NCBI GenBank assembly: GCA_037969115.1
Contig: JBBKWQ010000231.1
Coordinates: 1 to 28,323 of the forward strand
Direction: 5' to 3'
Source: JBBKWQ01 sp037969115
Lineage (GTDB): Bacteria; Actinomycetota; Acidimicrobiia; Acidimicrobiales; Ilumatobacteraceae
Length of the DNA: 28,323 bases
Part shown: piece after piece, positions 7,477 through 15,778 of the stretch
Layout of the letters: every line of letters begins with the position of its first letter
How positions within the stretch are numbered: the first letter of the stretch is position 1
Program-made: the position numbers and the translations under genes
The notes under the pieces: model-generated
Databases searched by the model: none
The model's input: the letters and a program-made list of their open reading frames with translations, nothing else
What the model was told of the DNA's origin: nothing

Positions 7477-8444
7477 CAAACCCTCCCGTCGGACCGTTCG
7501 AGCGCGTCGTCCGGCGGCGCGTCGTACATGATCGTCGCTCGGTCGAACGGGGTTCGTAGGCCGTCGACGAGACCGCGCACGAGCATGAGTGGCCGGCGAA
7601 ATCCCTGTGGCCGCCGACCCGCGAGCAGGTCGCGTGCGGGACCGACGACGCCGAAACGCACGAGCCACGTCACGATGAACGCCACGATGGCCAGCTTGCC
7701 GGCGCGCAGGTACTTCATGGCGGTGCCACCGACGCCGTAGAAATCCCTGACCACCAATTCGCGCAGCTCGTCGAGGTCGCGGAATCCATCGTGCATGACG
7801 GTGACGTCAGCGGTCTGATATGTGGCCCAGCCCCTGAGCAGGCAGCGCCAGCTCAGGTCGTTGTCTTCCGCCGCACCGAATTTCGATCCGGGGCCGAGCA
7901 TGAGGTCGAACCCACCGACGTCATCGAACGCCGCCCGTCGAATCGCCATACCCGCACCCAGACAGAGGCCGCCGCGTGCCGACGCCCACGCTGATCGCGT
8001 GCTGGTCACCTTGCGGTTCCGATCGAAGATGATGTGTGGCGTGTGACCGATCTTGTCGACCGGGACCGGACGTACCGTGCAGAAGACCACACCGACCTGT
8101 GGGTCGTCGCGCATCGGGCTGGTGATCGCCCGCAACCAGTTGGGTGGCACGATGCAGTCGTCATCCGTGATTGCGATGAACTCGGCGGTCGTGTTGGCGA
8201 TTGCCAGGTTGCGGGCGCGGCTGAGACCGACTTGGGATGACCGAATGAAGGTGAAGCGGTCGTCGGCGAGGAATGGTTGCACCGCCTGTTCAGTGGAGTC
8301 GTCGGAGCTCTGATCGACAATGACGAGTTCGAAATCGTCGAGATCGCTCTGCACGATCGACTCGAGCAACGGAGCGATCTTGTCGCCTCGGTTGCGTGTG
8401 GCGACGATCGCCGCGCACGAGGGCGTTCGCAACGGTGCCGTCAC
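7476..8444 (-). CDS. glycosyltransferase family 2
   Basis: This 322-residue GT-A-fold glycosyltransferase has the N-terminal 'AAIVATRNRGDKIAPLLESI', the strand 'LVIVDQSSDDST', the metal/nucleotide-sugar Asp cluster 'ITDDDCIVPP' (D94-D96), and 'GAAEDNDLSWRCLLRGW', which carries the usual catalytic-base ED. A hydrophobic segment 'LAIVAFIVTWLV' near residue 255 suggests membrane association at the cytosolic face. The GTG at 8444 overlaps the upstream aminotransferase by four bases (GTGA), and the stop overlaps the GMC start by one base. The donor and acceptor are unknown. Together with the GT4 enzyme it would add two sugars in the same pathway. Confidence 0.85.
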   Translation of the reverse strand: MTAPLRTPSCAAIVATRNRGDKIAPLLESIVQSDLDDFELVIVDQSSDDSTEQAVQPFLADDRFTFIRSSQVGLSRARNLAIANTTAEFIAITDDDCIVPPNWLRAITSPMRDDPQVGVVFCTVRPVPVDKIGHTPHIIFDRNRKVTSTRSAWASARGGLCLGAGMAIRRAAFDDVGGFDLMLGPGSKFGAAEDNDLSWRCLLRGWATYQTADVTVMHDGFRDLDELRELVVRDFYGVGGTAMKYLRAGKLAIVAFIVTWLVRFGVVGPARDLLAGRRPQGFRRPLMLVRGLVDGLRTPFDRATIMYDAPPDDALERSDGRV

Positions 8445-9586
8445 GTTCCGAGGCGCTTCATGAGCACACGGAAGACGGGTGAAGGGAGCTCGGGAGCAAC
8501 CTCGACGGTACAGGTTCGGGCGAGGATCTCGAGCGTTCTCGGACACGTGTCGTGGTCGTAGTCGATGGGCCGATCGTTCCACGAGTACGGATCGAGGCTC
8601 GGATGCTGCGGATGCTTCGAGATGATCGACTTCCAGTTCGTGTACACGTGTCGACCGGTGTCGATGAGGCAGCGGGCGCCCTTCGTCTCGCCGAACGCCG
8701 CCGCCTTTGCGGGATCGTCGAACGCGATGGCGACCCCGACGGCCGACGCCGGGTCGTGATGCGGTGACATGCGAAGGTCGCGATCGTCGAGTTCCTCGAG
8801 GCGCTCGATCACCATCGCGCGACGCTTCTGTCGCAGCGCGAGCTGCTTGTCGAGGCGGCGGAGCTGCGGCCGCAGGATGGCGGCTGACAGCTCGGGCATC
8901 CTCGCGTTGATGCCGACGAAGACCGGTTCGTCGCTGGCGAACTGCTCGGCGCGTTCGTAGCTGCCGACGTCGTGGTACATGCCGGCACGAGCGTGCATCT
9001 GGTCGGAGTTCGTGAGGACCGCGCCGCCTTCACCGCTACGGATGTTCTTGTGCTGGTTGAAGCTGAATGCTCCGGCGTCGCCGATCGCGCCGACGCGCCG
9101 GCCCTTGTACTGCACGCCGATCGCCTGGCAAGCATCCTCGATCACGACGAGGTTGTGGGCCCGTGCGATGGTCATGATCGCGTCCATGTCGCACACCAGG
9201 TTCAGCATGTGCACCGGGATGATCGCGCGTGTCGCGGGAGTGATGCGGGCCTCGATGTCGACGGGGTCGATCGTGAGGCTCTCGTCGATCTCCACCAGGA
9301 TGGGGACCGCGCCGACGGCGAGGACCGCGGCGGCGGTGGAAACCCACGTGTAGGCGGGGACGAGTACCTCGTCGCCCGGCCCGATTCGGGCGCCGACGAG
9401 CGCACAGATCAGCGCGCTCGTGCCGCTGTTCACCGCCAGCGCATGGCTGGTCCCCATCGCGTCGGCGAGTTCGATCTCGAACTTCGACGTCTCGGAGGTT
9501 CGCGACGTGTGGTAGCGGGCGAGGTCGCCGCGCGAGAGCACACGCACGGCGGCGGCGATCTCGCGACTTCCAATTGCCAACATCAT
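8441..9586 (-). CDS. DegT/DnrJ/EryC1/StrS-type PLP aminotransferase
   Basis: This 381-residue fold-type I aminotransferase has 'LAVNSGTSALICAL' (PLP phosphate site, residues 50-63), 'VLVPAYTWVSTAAAVLAVGAVPILVEID', 'VIEDACQAIG' (D151 holds the pyridine nitrogen) and 'FSFNQHKNIRSGEGG' with the Schiff-base K180. The family aminates keto sugars or keto cyclitols. Two ATGs (9586 and 9583) are adjacent; the GGAGG ends one base before the first and four before the second, so the second may be used. It lies 34 bases downstream of the GT4 gene and is translationally coupled to the GT2 gene. With the GMC oxidase it forms an oxidation/transamination pair of the kind seen in amino-sugar and aminocyclitol pathways; that role is inference. 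Confidence 0.88.
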   Translation of the reverse strand: MMLAIGSREIAAAVRVLSRGDLARYHTSRTSETSKFEIELADAMGTSHALAVNSGTSALICALVGARIGPGDEVLVPAYTWVSTAAAVLAVGAVPILVEIDESLTIDPVDIEARITPATRAIIPVHMLNLVCDMDAIMTIARAHNLVVIEDACQAIGVQYKGRRVGAIGDAGAFSFNQHKNIRSGEGGAVLTNSDQMHARAGMYHDVGSYERAEQFASDEPVFVGINARMPELSAAILRPQLRRLDKQLALRQKRRAMVIERLEELDDRDLRMSPHHDPASAVGVAIAFDDPAKAAAFGETKGARCLIDTGRHVYTNWKSIISKHPQHPSLDPYSWNDRPIDYDHDTCPRTLEILARTCTVEVAPELPSPVFRVLMKRLGT

Positions 9587-9620
9587 TCCTCCAGGATTCG
9601 AAAGGGGTGGTTGCGGAGTT

Positions 9621-10781
9621 TCATGCGAGTGCGGTGCCGCGGCGAGCGAGCGCTACCAGACGTGCGGCGTTCACGTCAGCGTCGAACTCCTGCTCGGCTC
9701 GTCGCCGGGCCGCCGCTCCCATCGTGCGTCGAAGCGATGGCTGCTCGGCGAGCGATCGGAGGTGAACGACGAGTGCGCGGTCGTCGTCGGGTTGCATCGA
9801 GAACCCGGTCTCGCCGTCGACCACGAGTTCGGCGAGCCCGCCGACGGCCGTGACCACGAGTGGGAGGCCGGCGGCTGCCGCCTCGACGGCTGCGATTCCG
9901 AACATCTCCGATCTGCTGGGGAGAACGAACACGTCGCTCGTCTCGAAGAGGTCACGCAGTTCGGGGTCGTTCTGCGAGAGCCCGTTGTAGACCTCGACGC
10001 CCGGCTCTGTTTCGATCGATGAGCGCGTCACGAGTCGAAGCACCGCCGTGCCCGGCTCGAGCGACCGGAATGCCTTCAGCAGGACATCGCCGCCCTTTCG
10101 TTCGAAGTCGCCACCGACGAAGAGGATCCGCAGGGGCCCGTCGTCGTCGTGTCGAGTCGGGTCCCAGGACGACATGTTCACGCCAGGAGGGATCACGTCG
10201 ATCTTGCTCGGATCGACGCCGTAGTCGTTGATGAGTGACGCCCGCACCCAATGGCTCCACGGCGCGAGACCTGCCGCGTGCTGGAGCACATGGCGGCTCC
10301 AGCGGTACTTGAGCCAGCCGGTGGGCCCGGAGTCGGGTGTGTGTTCGTAGCCGTCGGCCATCGCGTTCATCAATTCGGGCGTGTCGTCCATGCAGACGAC
10401 ATACGGCCGGCGGCGAGCAGCCCGACCACCGAGGACGGCCGGTACCTGCGTGTTGTAGATGCACGCGTCGACGCGCTCGTGCACCGCAGCCAGTCCTTTC
10501 TGCACCTCTGCACGCCCCCGCCAGGCGGCTTTCACCGACTCGACCGGGATACGTTCCCACCACGCCGAGGTCGATGCGTACGTCACGGGAACCCAATGGG
10601 TCTCGAGTGTGGAATCATCGGCGAGCGACGACCGCAGATTCTCGGCGTACGTCCGGTGGCCGAGGTGCTGTTCCATCACGAACGCCAGCCGCAATTGGCG
10701 ATCGGACTCCGTCGTCGTAGCCGTCGAGTCGGGCGCCGGGTCGCCTCCAGTACTCGCCGACACGCGGCTGGGATTTCGCAC
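9621..10781 (-). CDS. glycosyltransferase family 4 (GT-B)
   Basis: This 386-residue retaining GT-B glycosyltransferase has 'LRLAFVMEQHLGHRTYAENLR' at the N-terminus, 'PPGVNMSSWDP', the second Rossmann start 'PLRILFVGGDFERKGGDVLLKAF', and the donor-site motif 'SEMFGIAAVEAAAAGLPLVVTAVGGLAELV' spread over residues 294-325, with the E-x7-E pattern. The GTG start at 10781 directly follows a TATACT box with seven bases between, so the transcript is probably leaderless. It heads the four-gene operon with DegT, GT2 and GMC genes. The first 25 or so residues are Ser/Thr/Asp-rich and probably disordered. The substrate is unknown. Confidence 0.86.
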   Translation of the reverse strand: MRNPSRVSASTGGDPAPDSTATTTESDRQLRLAFVMEQHLGHRTYAENLRSSLADDSTLETHWVPVTYASTSAWWERIPVESVKAAWRGRAEVQKGLAAVHERVDACIYNTQVPAVLGGRAARRRPYVVCMDDTPELMNAMADGYEHTPDSGPTGWLKYRWSRHVLQHAAGLAPWSHWVRASLINDYGVDPSKIDVIPPGVNMSSWDPTRHDDDGPLRILFVGGDFERKGGDVLLKAFRSLEPGTAVLRLVTRSSIETEPGVEVYNGLSQNDPELRDLFETSDVFVLPSRSEMFGIAAVEAAAAGLPLVVTAVGGLAELVVDGETGFSMQPDDDRALVVHLRSLAEQPSLRRTMGAAARRRAEQEFDADVNAARLVALARRGTALA

Positions 10782-10788
10782 TCGTCAA

Positions 10789-10794
10789 GTATAA
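10789..10794 (-). promoter_or_regulatory. -10 box of a leaderless promoter for the glycan operon
   Basis: On the minus strand TATACT is followed by seven bases (TTGACGA) and then the GTG at 10781. The box is close to the TATAAT consensus and stands out in this GC-rich DNA. No Shine-Dalgarno sequence is present. I see no clear -35 element. Confidence 0.6.
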
Positions 10795-10885
10795 ACGGAG
10801 GCTCCGGTCGAGCCTTCATCGATGACACAGCACCGGCGATCGAGTTCCGCCGTCGCGCATGCCCAGTCGTCGGTCGCCGCTTCGG

Positions 10886-12757
10886 TCATGTGGAGCGGAC
10901 GAATCCTCCACCACGTTCTGTGTACATCTCCTCGACCGCGTCCGCGTTGTTCTCGATCACCACTGCCCGTTTGACCTTCATGGTGGGCGTGAGTTCGCCG
11001 CCCTCGACGGTGAACGCGCTCGGGAGGAGTCGCCATTGTTTGATCTGCTCGACCGGGGCATGTTCGCGGTTCACCCGGTCGACGCCCGCTCCGACCTCGG
11101 CTCGTAACGCACCGTCGCTCACGAGCGCAGCGATGTCGCCGAAGGCGCCGTGCTCTGCCGCCCAGTCGGCTGCGTCGTCGGGGTCGAGCGTCAGGAGCGC
11201 GACGAGGTACCTGCGTCCGTCGCCGACCACGACCGCCTGCCCGATCAGGGGCTCGATGGCCAATCTGGTCTCGATCTCCGACGGGGAGATGTTCTTGCCG
11301 GCGGCGTTGATGATCAGGTCCTTCTTGCGGCCGGTGATGGTGACGTAACCGTCGTCGTCGATCGAGCCGAGATCTCCGGTGGCGAGCCAACCGTCGGCAT
11401 CGACCAACTCCGCCGTCGCGTCCGGGTGGCCGTAGTAGCCGTCGCACACACTCCCGCCGCGCACGAGCAGTTCGCCGTCGCCGGCGACTTCGACTTCCAG
11501 ACCGGGAAGTGCTCGTCCGACCGTACCGATGCGGATCGCGTCGGGTGGATTCACCGTGGCTGGGCCACAGTCCTCGGTCTGTCCCCACACCTCTGCAATG
11601 GGCAGACCCAGTGCATGGAACCACCGAACCAGGTCTGGATGGATCGGAGCCGCCGCCGACACCACGATTCGTGCTCGGTCGAGCCCGAGCTTGCGGCGCA
11701 ACATCGCCCCGAGCGTACGATCGAGCGCCCGGTATTGCCGGCCGATGTTCCGAGGGGCCGACTGGCCGCGTTCCTTCGCTCGGACGCATTCGAGGCCCAG
11801 TGCGATGTACCGGTCGAAGAGTGATCGAATCGGACGCGGTGTGGCGGCGATCTGGTCGAGGATCGCGTCGTGGAACTTCTGCCACACCCTCGGCACCGCG
11901 AAGAAGATCGTCGGCCGACATGCCCTGAGGTCGTCGGGCACCGTCGCCAGGCTCCGAGCGAACCACGTTTCGCCGCCCGACACGATCTGTCCGACATGGC
12001 TGGTGACGCGCTCGGCGATGTGGCTGAGCGGGAGGTAGCTGAGGAACCGGTCGTCGGGTGACAGCCCGATCATCGTTTCGACCGCAGACACCGTCCACTC
12101 GATGTTCCCGTGGGTGAGCACCGTGCCCTTCGGCGGGCCGGTCGTGCCACTGGTGTACACCAACGTGGCGGTGTCGGACGGGCCGATGTCTGCGGCGCGT
12201 CCGGAGACCAGCGTCGGCTCGTCGTCGAGTGCGGCTCTGCCGCGGCCGCGGAGGTGGTCGAAGTCCACCATCACCGACTCGCGGTCGAGCCCGGGCAACG
12301 AGTTCAGGGCGAGGACCCGCTCCACGTTGGTCAGTTGTTCGTAGTGGAGCAAGACCTTCGCGAGTTGGTCCGTGCTGTCGACGAAGCAGAGCCGGGCACC
12401 CGAGTCGCCGAGGATGTAGGCGACCTGCGACGACGAGCTCGTCGGGTAGATCGGCACGGTGATGGCGCCGATCGACAGGATCGCGAGATCGGCGATGTGC
12501 CATTCCGGTCGGTTCGCGGAGAGCAGTCCGACCCGGTCACCCTTGGCGACACCGAACTGCACCAACCCGGCCGCTACCTCGTCGACGGCACTGCCGTAGT
12601 GTCCCCAGTCCATGGCGTGCCAGGTCCCGTCGACCTGGTGACGCAGTGCCGGGCGCTCCGATTGCGTCTCGACCCGACGGCGAAAGCGGTGCACGACGGT
12701 GCCCTCTCGGGCGGTGTCCGCCTCGGTACGTCGGTTGATATCTTCGGTTTGGCTCAC
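10886..12757 (-). CDS. long-chain acyl-CoA ligase (FadD/FAA1 type)
   Basis: This 623-residue ANL-superfamily adenylating enzyme has the P-loop 'YTSGTTGPPKG' (residues 201-211), 'GQTEDCGPA' near 392-400, 'TGDLG' at 460-464, the hinge 'GRKKDLIINAAGKNISP' at 476-492, and a C-terminal 'LTPTMKVKR' whose K594 is the likely adenylation lysine. This is the FAA1 layout of long-chain fatty acid:CoA ligases; it makes acyl-CoA from free fatty acid, ATP and CoA at the membrane. The GTG at 12757 is preceded by a strong AGGAGG seven bases upstream. It follows the double WS/DGAT by 46 bases on the same strand, so it would supply the acyl-CoA used for storage-lipid synthesis. A bile-acid or steroid CoA ligase is a less likely alternative. 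Confidence 0.9.
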   Translation of the reverse strand: MSQTEDINRRTEADTAREGTVVHRFRRRVETQSERPALRHQVDGTWHAMDWGHYGSAVDEVAAGLVQFGVAKGDRVGLLSANRPEWHIADLAILSIGAITVPIYPTSSSSQVAYILGDSGARLCFVDSTDQLAKVLLHYEQLTNVERVLALNSLPGLDRESVMVDFDHLRGRGRAALDDEPTLVSGRAADIGPSDTATLVYTSGTTGPPKGTVLTHGNIEWTVSAVETMIGLSPDDRFLSYLPLSHIAERVTSHVGQIVSGGETWFARSLATVPDDLRACRPTIFFAVPRVWQKFHDAILDQIAATPRPIRSLFDRYIALGLECVRAKERGQSAPRNIGRQYRALDRTLGAMLRRKLGLDRARIVVSAAAPIHPDLVRWFHALGLPIAEVWGQTEDCGPATVNPPDAIRIGTVGRALPGLEVEVAGDGELLVRGGSVCDGYYGHPDATAELVDADGWLATGDLGSIDDDGYVTITGRKKDLIINAAGKNISPSEIETRLAIEPLIGQAVVVGDGRRYLVALLTLDPDDAADWAAEHGAFGDIAALVSDGALRAEVGAGVDRVNREHAPVEQIKQWRLLPSAFTVEGGELTPTMKVKRAVVIENNADAVEEMYTERGGGFVRST

Positions 12758-12803
12758 GGCACGTCCTCCTGTGTCGATCGTGCGAGCGGTTCACGGGTTG
12801 CGC

Positions 12804-15737
12804 CTAGAGCCGAACGTCCTCATCCGGGTCGATCATGACCGCGGCGAGGGCGGTCTGGAGCTGGGTGAACTCGTCGGCGATCGCGGCCGCGAGCGCATCG
12901 ATGTCGTGACACACATCGGGGTCGGCGAACAGGGAAACAGTAAGACGGTCGACGTAGGACAGCACAGCGATCCCGAGCCCGAGCCCCGGCCCGAGCGGAA
13001 CGACCGGAACCATCTCGTCGATGCGTGAGCCGAGGAAGTAGAGCGGATCGCTCGGACCCGGTACGTTCGTGACCACGAAATTGATGAGCGGTTGTGCGGC
13101 GATCAGGCGGGTCGCTGCCCCGTATCCCAACGCCGGGAGATGATCGAGCGCATCGAGCACGAACGCAGAACCCTGGCCTTCGTGTGCTTCTTTCAGGCGA
13201 TGCATCCGATGTTGCACCAACTGGAGTCGCCTCACGGGGTCGGGCTCGCCGACCGGCAGGTCGACGAGCACGCCGCCCACCTGATTGCCAGGGGCTGCTG
13301 TCATGCCCTCGGAGCGAGTCGAGACCGGCACGAGGACGTGCACATCGGCGAGCGGTTGCTCGGCGGCCTCGAACCATCTCCGCATCGCTCCGGCCACGAC
13401 CGCGAGGACCACGTCGTTCACGGTTGCGTCCACCGGCTGGCGAAGCCGTTGAACCTTACCGAGCTCGAGGTCGACACTGCGGAGCTGCCGGCGTGTGCCG
13501 ATGGTCTGGTTGAACGCCGTGCGCGGCGCACGGGCCGAGGGTCTGATCACGTCTCGTGCTGTTGCCGCGACACTTCCGATGCGGTTCATCAACTGCTCGG
13601 GCCCTGTCCGCATCGCTGTGGTCGTTCGGCGAGCGATCACGACCGGTGTCGTCAACTGCTCGACCAGCGCGTCGGTGATACGACGCATGGCCGTCGGTCC
13701 ACGATTCGGCCGAACCGTGATGGGCTGCTCGGGTTCGTCGGCCGGTTCGGCGTCGAAGATCGCAGCGGCCAGTTCGACCCCGCTGATGCCGTCGATCAGT
13801 GCGTGATGGACCTTCTCGACGAGTCCGACGCTGCCGTCCGTCAGACCATCGACGAACCAGAGCTCCCAGAGTGGATGCGATCGGTCGAGTGATTCGGTGT
13901 GGAGTTCAGCGCAGACATCGAGGAGCTCCTGACGGCCGCCCGGAGCCGGTACCTCGGTCATCTTGACGTGGTTGTCGATGTCGAACTGCTCGTCGTCGAC
14001 CCACAGCGGCCGACCGAGGCCGAACGGCACCTCCGACAACCGGCGGGTGAAGCGGCGGAGGCGGCGGACGCGAGCCTCGATATGGCGTCGCGCGTCGCCA
14101 AGGCGAATGTTGCCGTCGGCGTCGCGTAGCCCGTCACCGCTGATGGTGAATACTCCGCCGATGTGCATCGGGGTGGTGTGCGTCTCGAGTCGGAGGAAGC
14201 CCGTGTCGAGCGCCGAGAGTCGCTCAGCCGCTGGGCCCGCCGTGTGATCGATCGCCGAGGCCGAACACGTCGGCTCCTCCGTATTCCCGAGCGCAGCATC
14301 CTTCGCCGGAGCCGGTGTGCGCTCCGCCGCGTTCATCACGTCGACGAGCCCGCACGCAACCAGATCGCGAAGCAGCCGGGGGTCGGCAACGGCCGCGTCG
14401 TCGCTGAGTGTTCCGATGCACGCAGTATCGAGATGGGAGACCAACCCGATGTTCAATGCCGAGCCCGCTGTCGGAGCGAACGCGTAGATCCGTTCGACGG
14501 CCGCGCCACCGAGGTAGTGGGGTTCGGTCAGACCGGGCACGTTGGTGAGGGTGACGTCGACGCCGCGCATCATCCCGCCGACCACGGCGCTCGACAACAT
14601 CGCCGGTAGGACTTGGACGAGGCCGGCGAGTGACTGGCTGAACGACAGAGCGGGCTCTTTGCGCGACGAACGCACCAATGCACGCATCGCCAACATTCGC
14701 TCGACGGGATCATCGATGTCGGCCGGTGCGACGAAGCGCACCGGGGCCCACTGATTCCCGGCAGCGGAGCTCTCTCGCTGCCGGAAACTCACCGGCATCG
14801 TGATGCGAATACGGTCGAGCGAGGCCCCCAGCGAGTGGTGGTAGGCGGCAATCCCGCCGACAGCACCCGCGATGAAGGCGTGGTTGATCGTGCAGCCATG
14901 CGACGCGGCGGCGGCGTGCAACCGTTCCAGGTCGACATCGCTCAGCCCGACACTGCGGTCCATCGAGCGGTCCGTCATCAAGGTCGACAGCGGAGCCGAC
15001 GTCGGTGCGAGCAGCCGCGCGGCCGAGCGGGCCCCACCCCACGTGGCGCCCGCGGTACGGAGCGGATGCAGGGCCGACGACAGCACGGCCGACGAAACTT
15101 GCCACGGCAGGTTCACGGCTCGCTGAGTCGCACGGCCCAGATCGTCCGCGCCCGAACTCGACGGGTCCTTCCGGACGGGTTCTGGGATCATCGACAGGTC
15201 TCGTGGAGGCGCTGCCCGCTCGCGGTCGAGCAAGACGTCGAGCATGCCGATCCCGCCCACGCCATCCGTGAGCGAGTGGTGCATCTTGAGGACCAACGCC
15301 GATCGGCCGGACGTGCCGCCGAGGTAGACGCATTCCCACAGCGGGCGGTCGCGGTCGAGCGGTGTGCTCGCCATCGATTCGGCGGTTTCGGTGATCGCAG
15401 CGTCGAGTTCGCTCGAGCCGATCGTTCCACCGAGGTCGACGCCGGCCAGGTGATCAGCGACGGCGAAACGGGCATCGAGCTCCCAGTGCGGTGTGCCGAT
15501 GCCGCCCGGAAGGCCGACGACACGCTGACGGAATCGTGGTACCAGTCGACTGGTGGCTTCGAACATGTTCGCCAGTCGTGTGAGCTCGACCGGTCGGTCG
15601 AGGACCAGAACGGCCACGATCGTGGTGCGCAGATTCGGATTCCGTTCGATGTCCCAGAGCGTGGCGTCGGTCGGGTTGAGCTTGCTGGGTCCCACCGCGA
15701 GCCCGGAATCGGGGGTGGACGTCTTCGTTGGTGCCAT
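12804..15737 (-). CDS. tandem double WS/DGAT acyltransferase (wax ester synthase / diacylglycerol acyltransferase)
   Basis: This 977-residue protein is made of two complete WS/DGAT units; single-unit enzymes are about 450-500 residues. The N-terminal unit (about 17-475) starts 'KLNPTDATLW' and has the catalytic motif HHSLTDG at 153-159 and 'VTLTNVPGLTEPHYLGG'. The C-terminal unit (about 505-970) starts 'RLSALDTGFLRLE' and has HHALIDG at 644-650 and 'FVVTNVPGPSDPLYFLG'. Both HHxxxDG motifs are intact, so both could transfer acyl groups from acyl-CoA to diacylglycerol or fatty alcohol. An Ala/Thr-rich linker (about 476-504) joins them. I chose ATG 15737; the frame is open to 15794, but that would overlap the SulP stop. 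It is followed by the FadD-like gene, which fits neutral-lipid storage. Mycobacterial Tgs1 (Rv3130c) is a single-unit relative. Confidence 0.9.
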   Translation of the reverse strand: MAPTKTSTPDSGLAVGPSKLNPTDATLWDIERNPNLRTTIVAVLVLDRPVELTRLANMFEATSRLVPRFRQRVVGLPGGIGTPHWELDARFAVADHLAGVDLGGTIGSSELDAAITETAESMASTPLDRDRPLWECVYLGGTSGRSALVLKMHHSLTDGVGGIGMLDVLLDRERAAPPRDLSMIPEPVRKDPSSSGADDLGRATQRAVNLPWQVSSAVLSSALHPLRTAGATWGGARSAARLLAPTSAPLSTLMTDRSMDRSVGLSDVDLERLHAAAASHGCTINHAFIAGAVGGIAAYHHSLGASLDRIRITMPVSFRQRESSAAGNQWAPVRFVAPADIDDPVERMLAMRALVRSSRKEPALSFSQSLAGLVQVLPAMLSSAVVGGMMRGVDVTLTNVPGLTEPHYLGGAAVERIYAFAPTAGSALNIGLVSHLDTACIGTLSDDAAVADPRLLRDLVACGLVDVMNAAERTPAPAKDAALGNTEEPTCSASAIDHTAGPAAERLSALDTGFLRLETHTTPMHIGGVFTISGDGLRDADGNIRLGDARRHIEARVRRLRRFTRRLSEVPFGLGRPLWVDDEQFDIDNHVKMTEVPAPGGRQELLDVCAELHTESLDRSHPLWELWFVDGLTDGSVGLVEKVHHALIDGISGVELAAAIFDAEPADEPEQPITVRPNRGPTAMRRITDALVEQLTTPVVIARRTTTAMRTGPEQLMNRIGSVAATARDVIRPSARAPRTAFNQTIGTRRQLRSVDLELGKVQRLRQPVDATVNDVVLAVVAGAMRRWFEAAEQPLADVHVLVPVSTRSEGMTAAPGNQVGGVLVDLPVGEPDPVRRLQLVQHRMHRLKEAHEGQGSAFVLDALDHLPALGYGAATRLIAAQPLINFVVTNVPGPSDPLYFLGSRIDEMVPVVPLGPGLGLGIAVLSYVDRLTVSLFADPDVCHDIDALAAAIADEFTQLQTALAAVMIDPDEDVRL

Positions 15738-15778
15738 GGTCTCAGTGTCGTGAAATCTGAGGATCACCGCCCGAGTCT

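Noticed and set aside
10785..12503. 572-codon frame on the minus strand over the acyl-CoA ligase
   Set aside because: It is an Arg-rich frame-shifted shadow of the ligase, which has all ANL motifs in its own frame.
12804..15737. Reading the double WS/DGAT as two genes with an assembly error
   Set aside because: The frame is continuous through the linker, codon usage is uniform, and I found no ribosome site or plausible start at the second unit; an error cannot be fully excluded from sequence alone.
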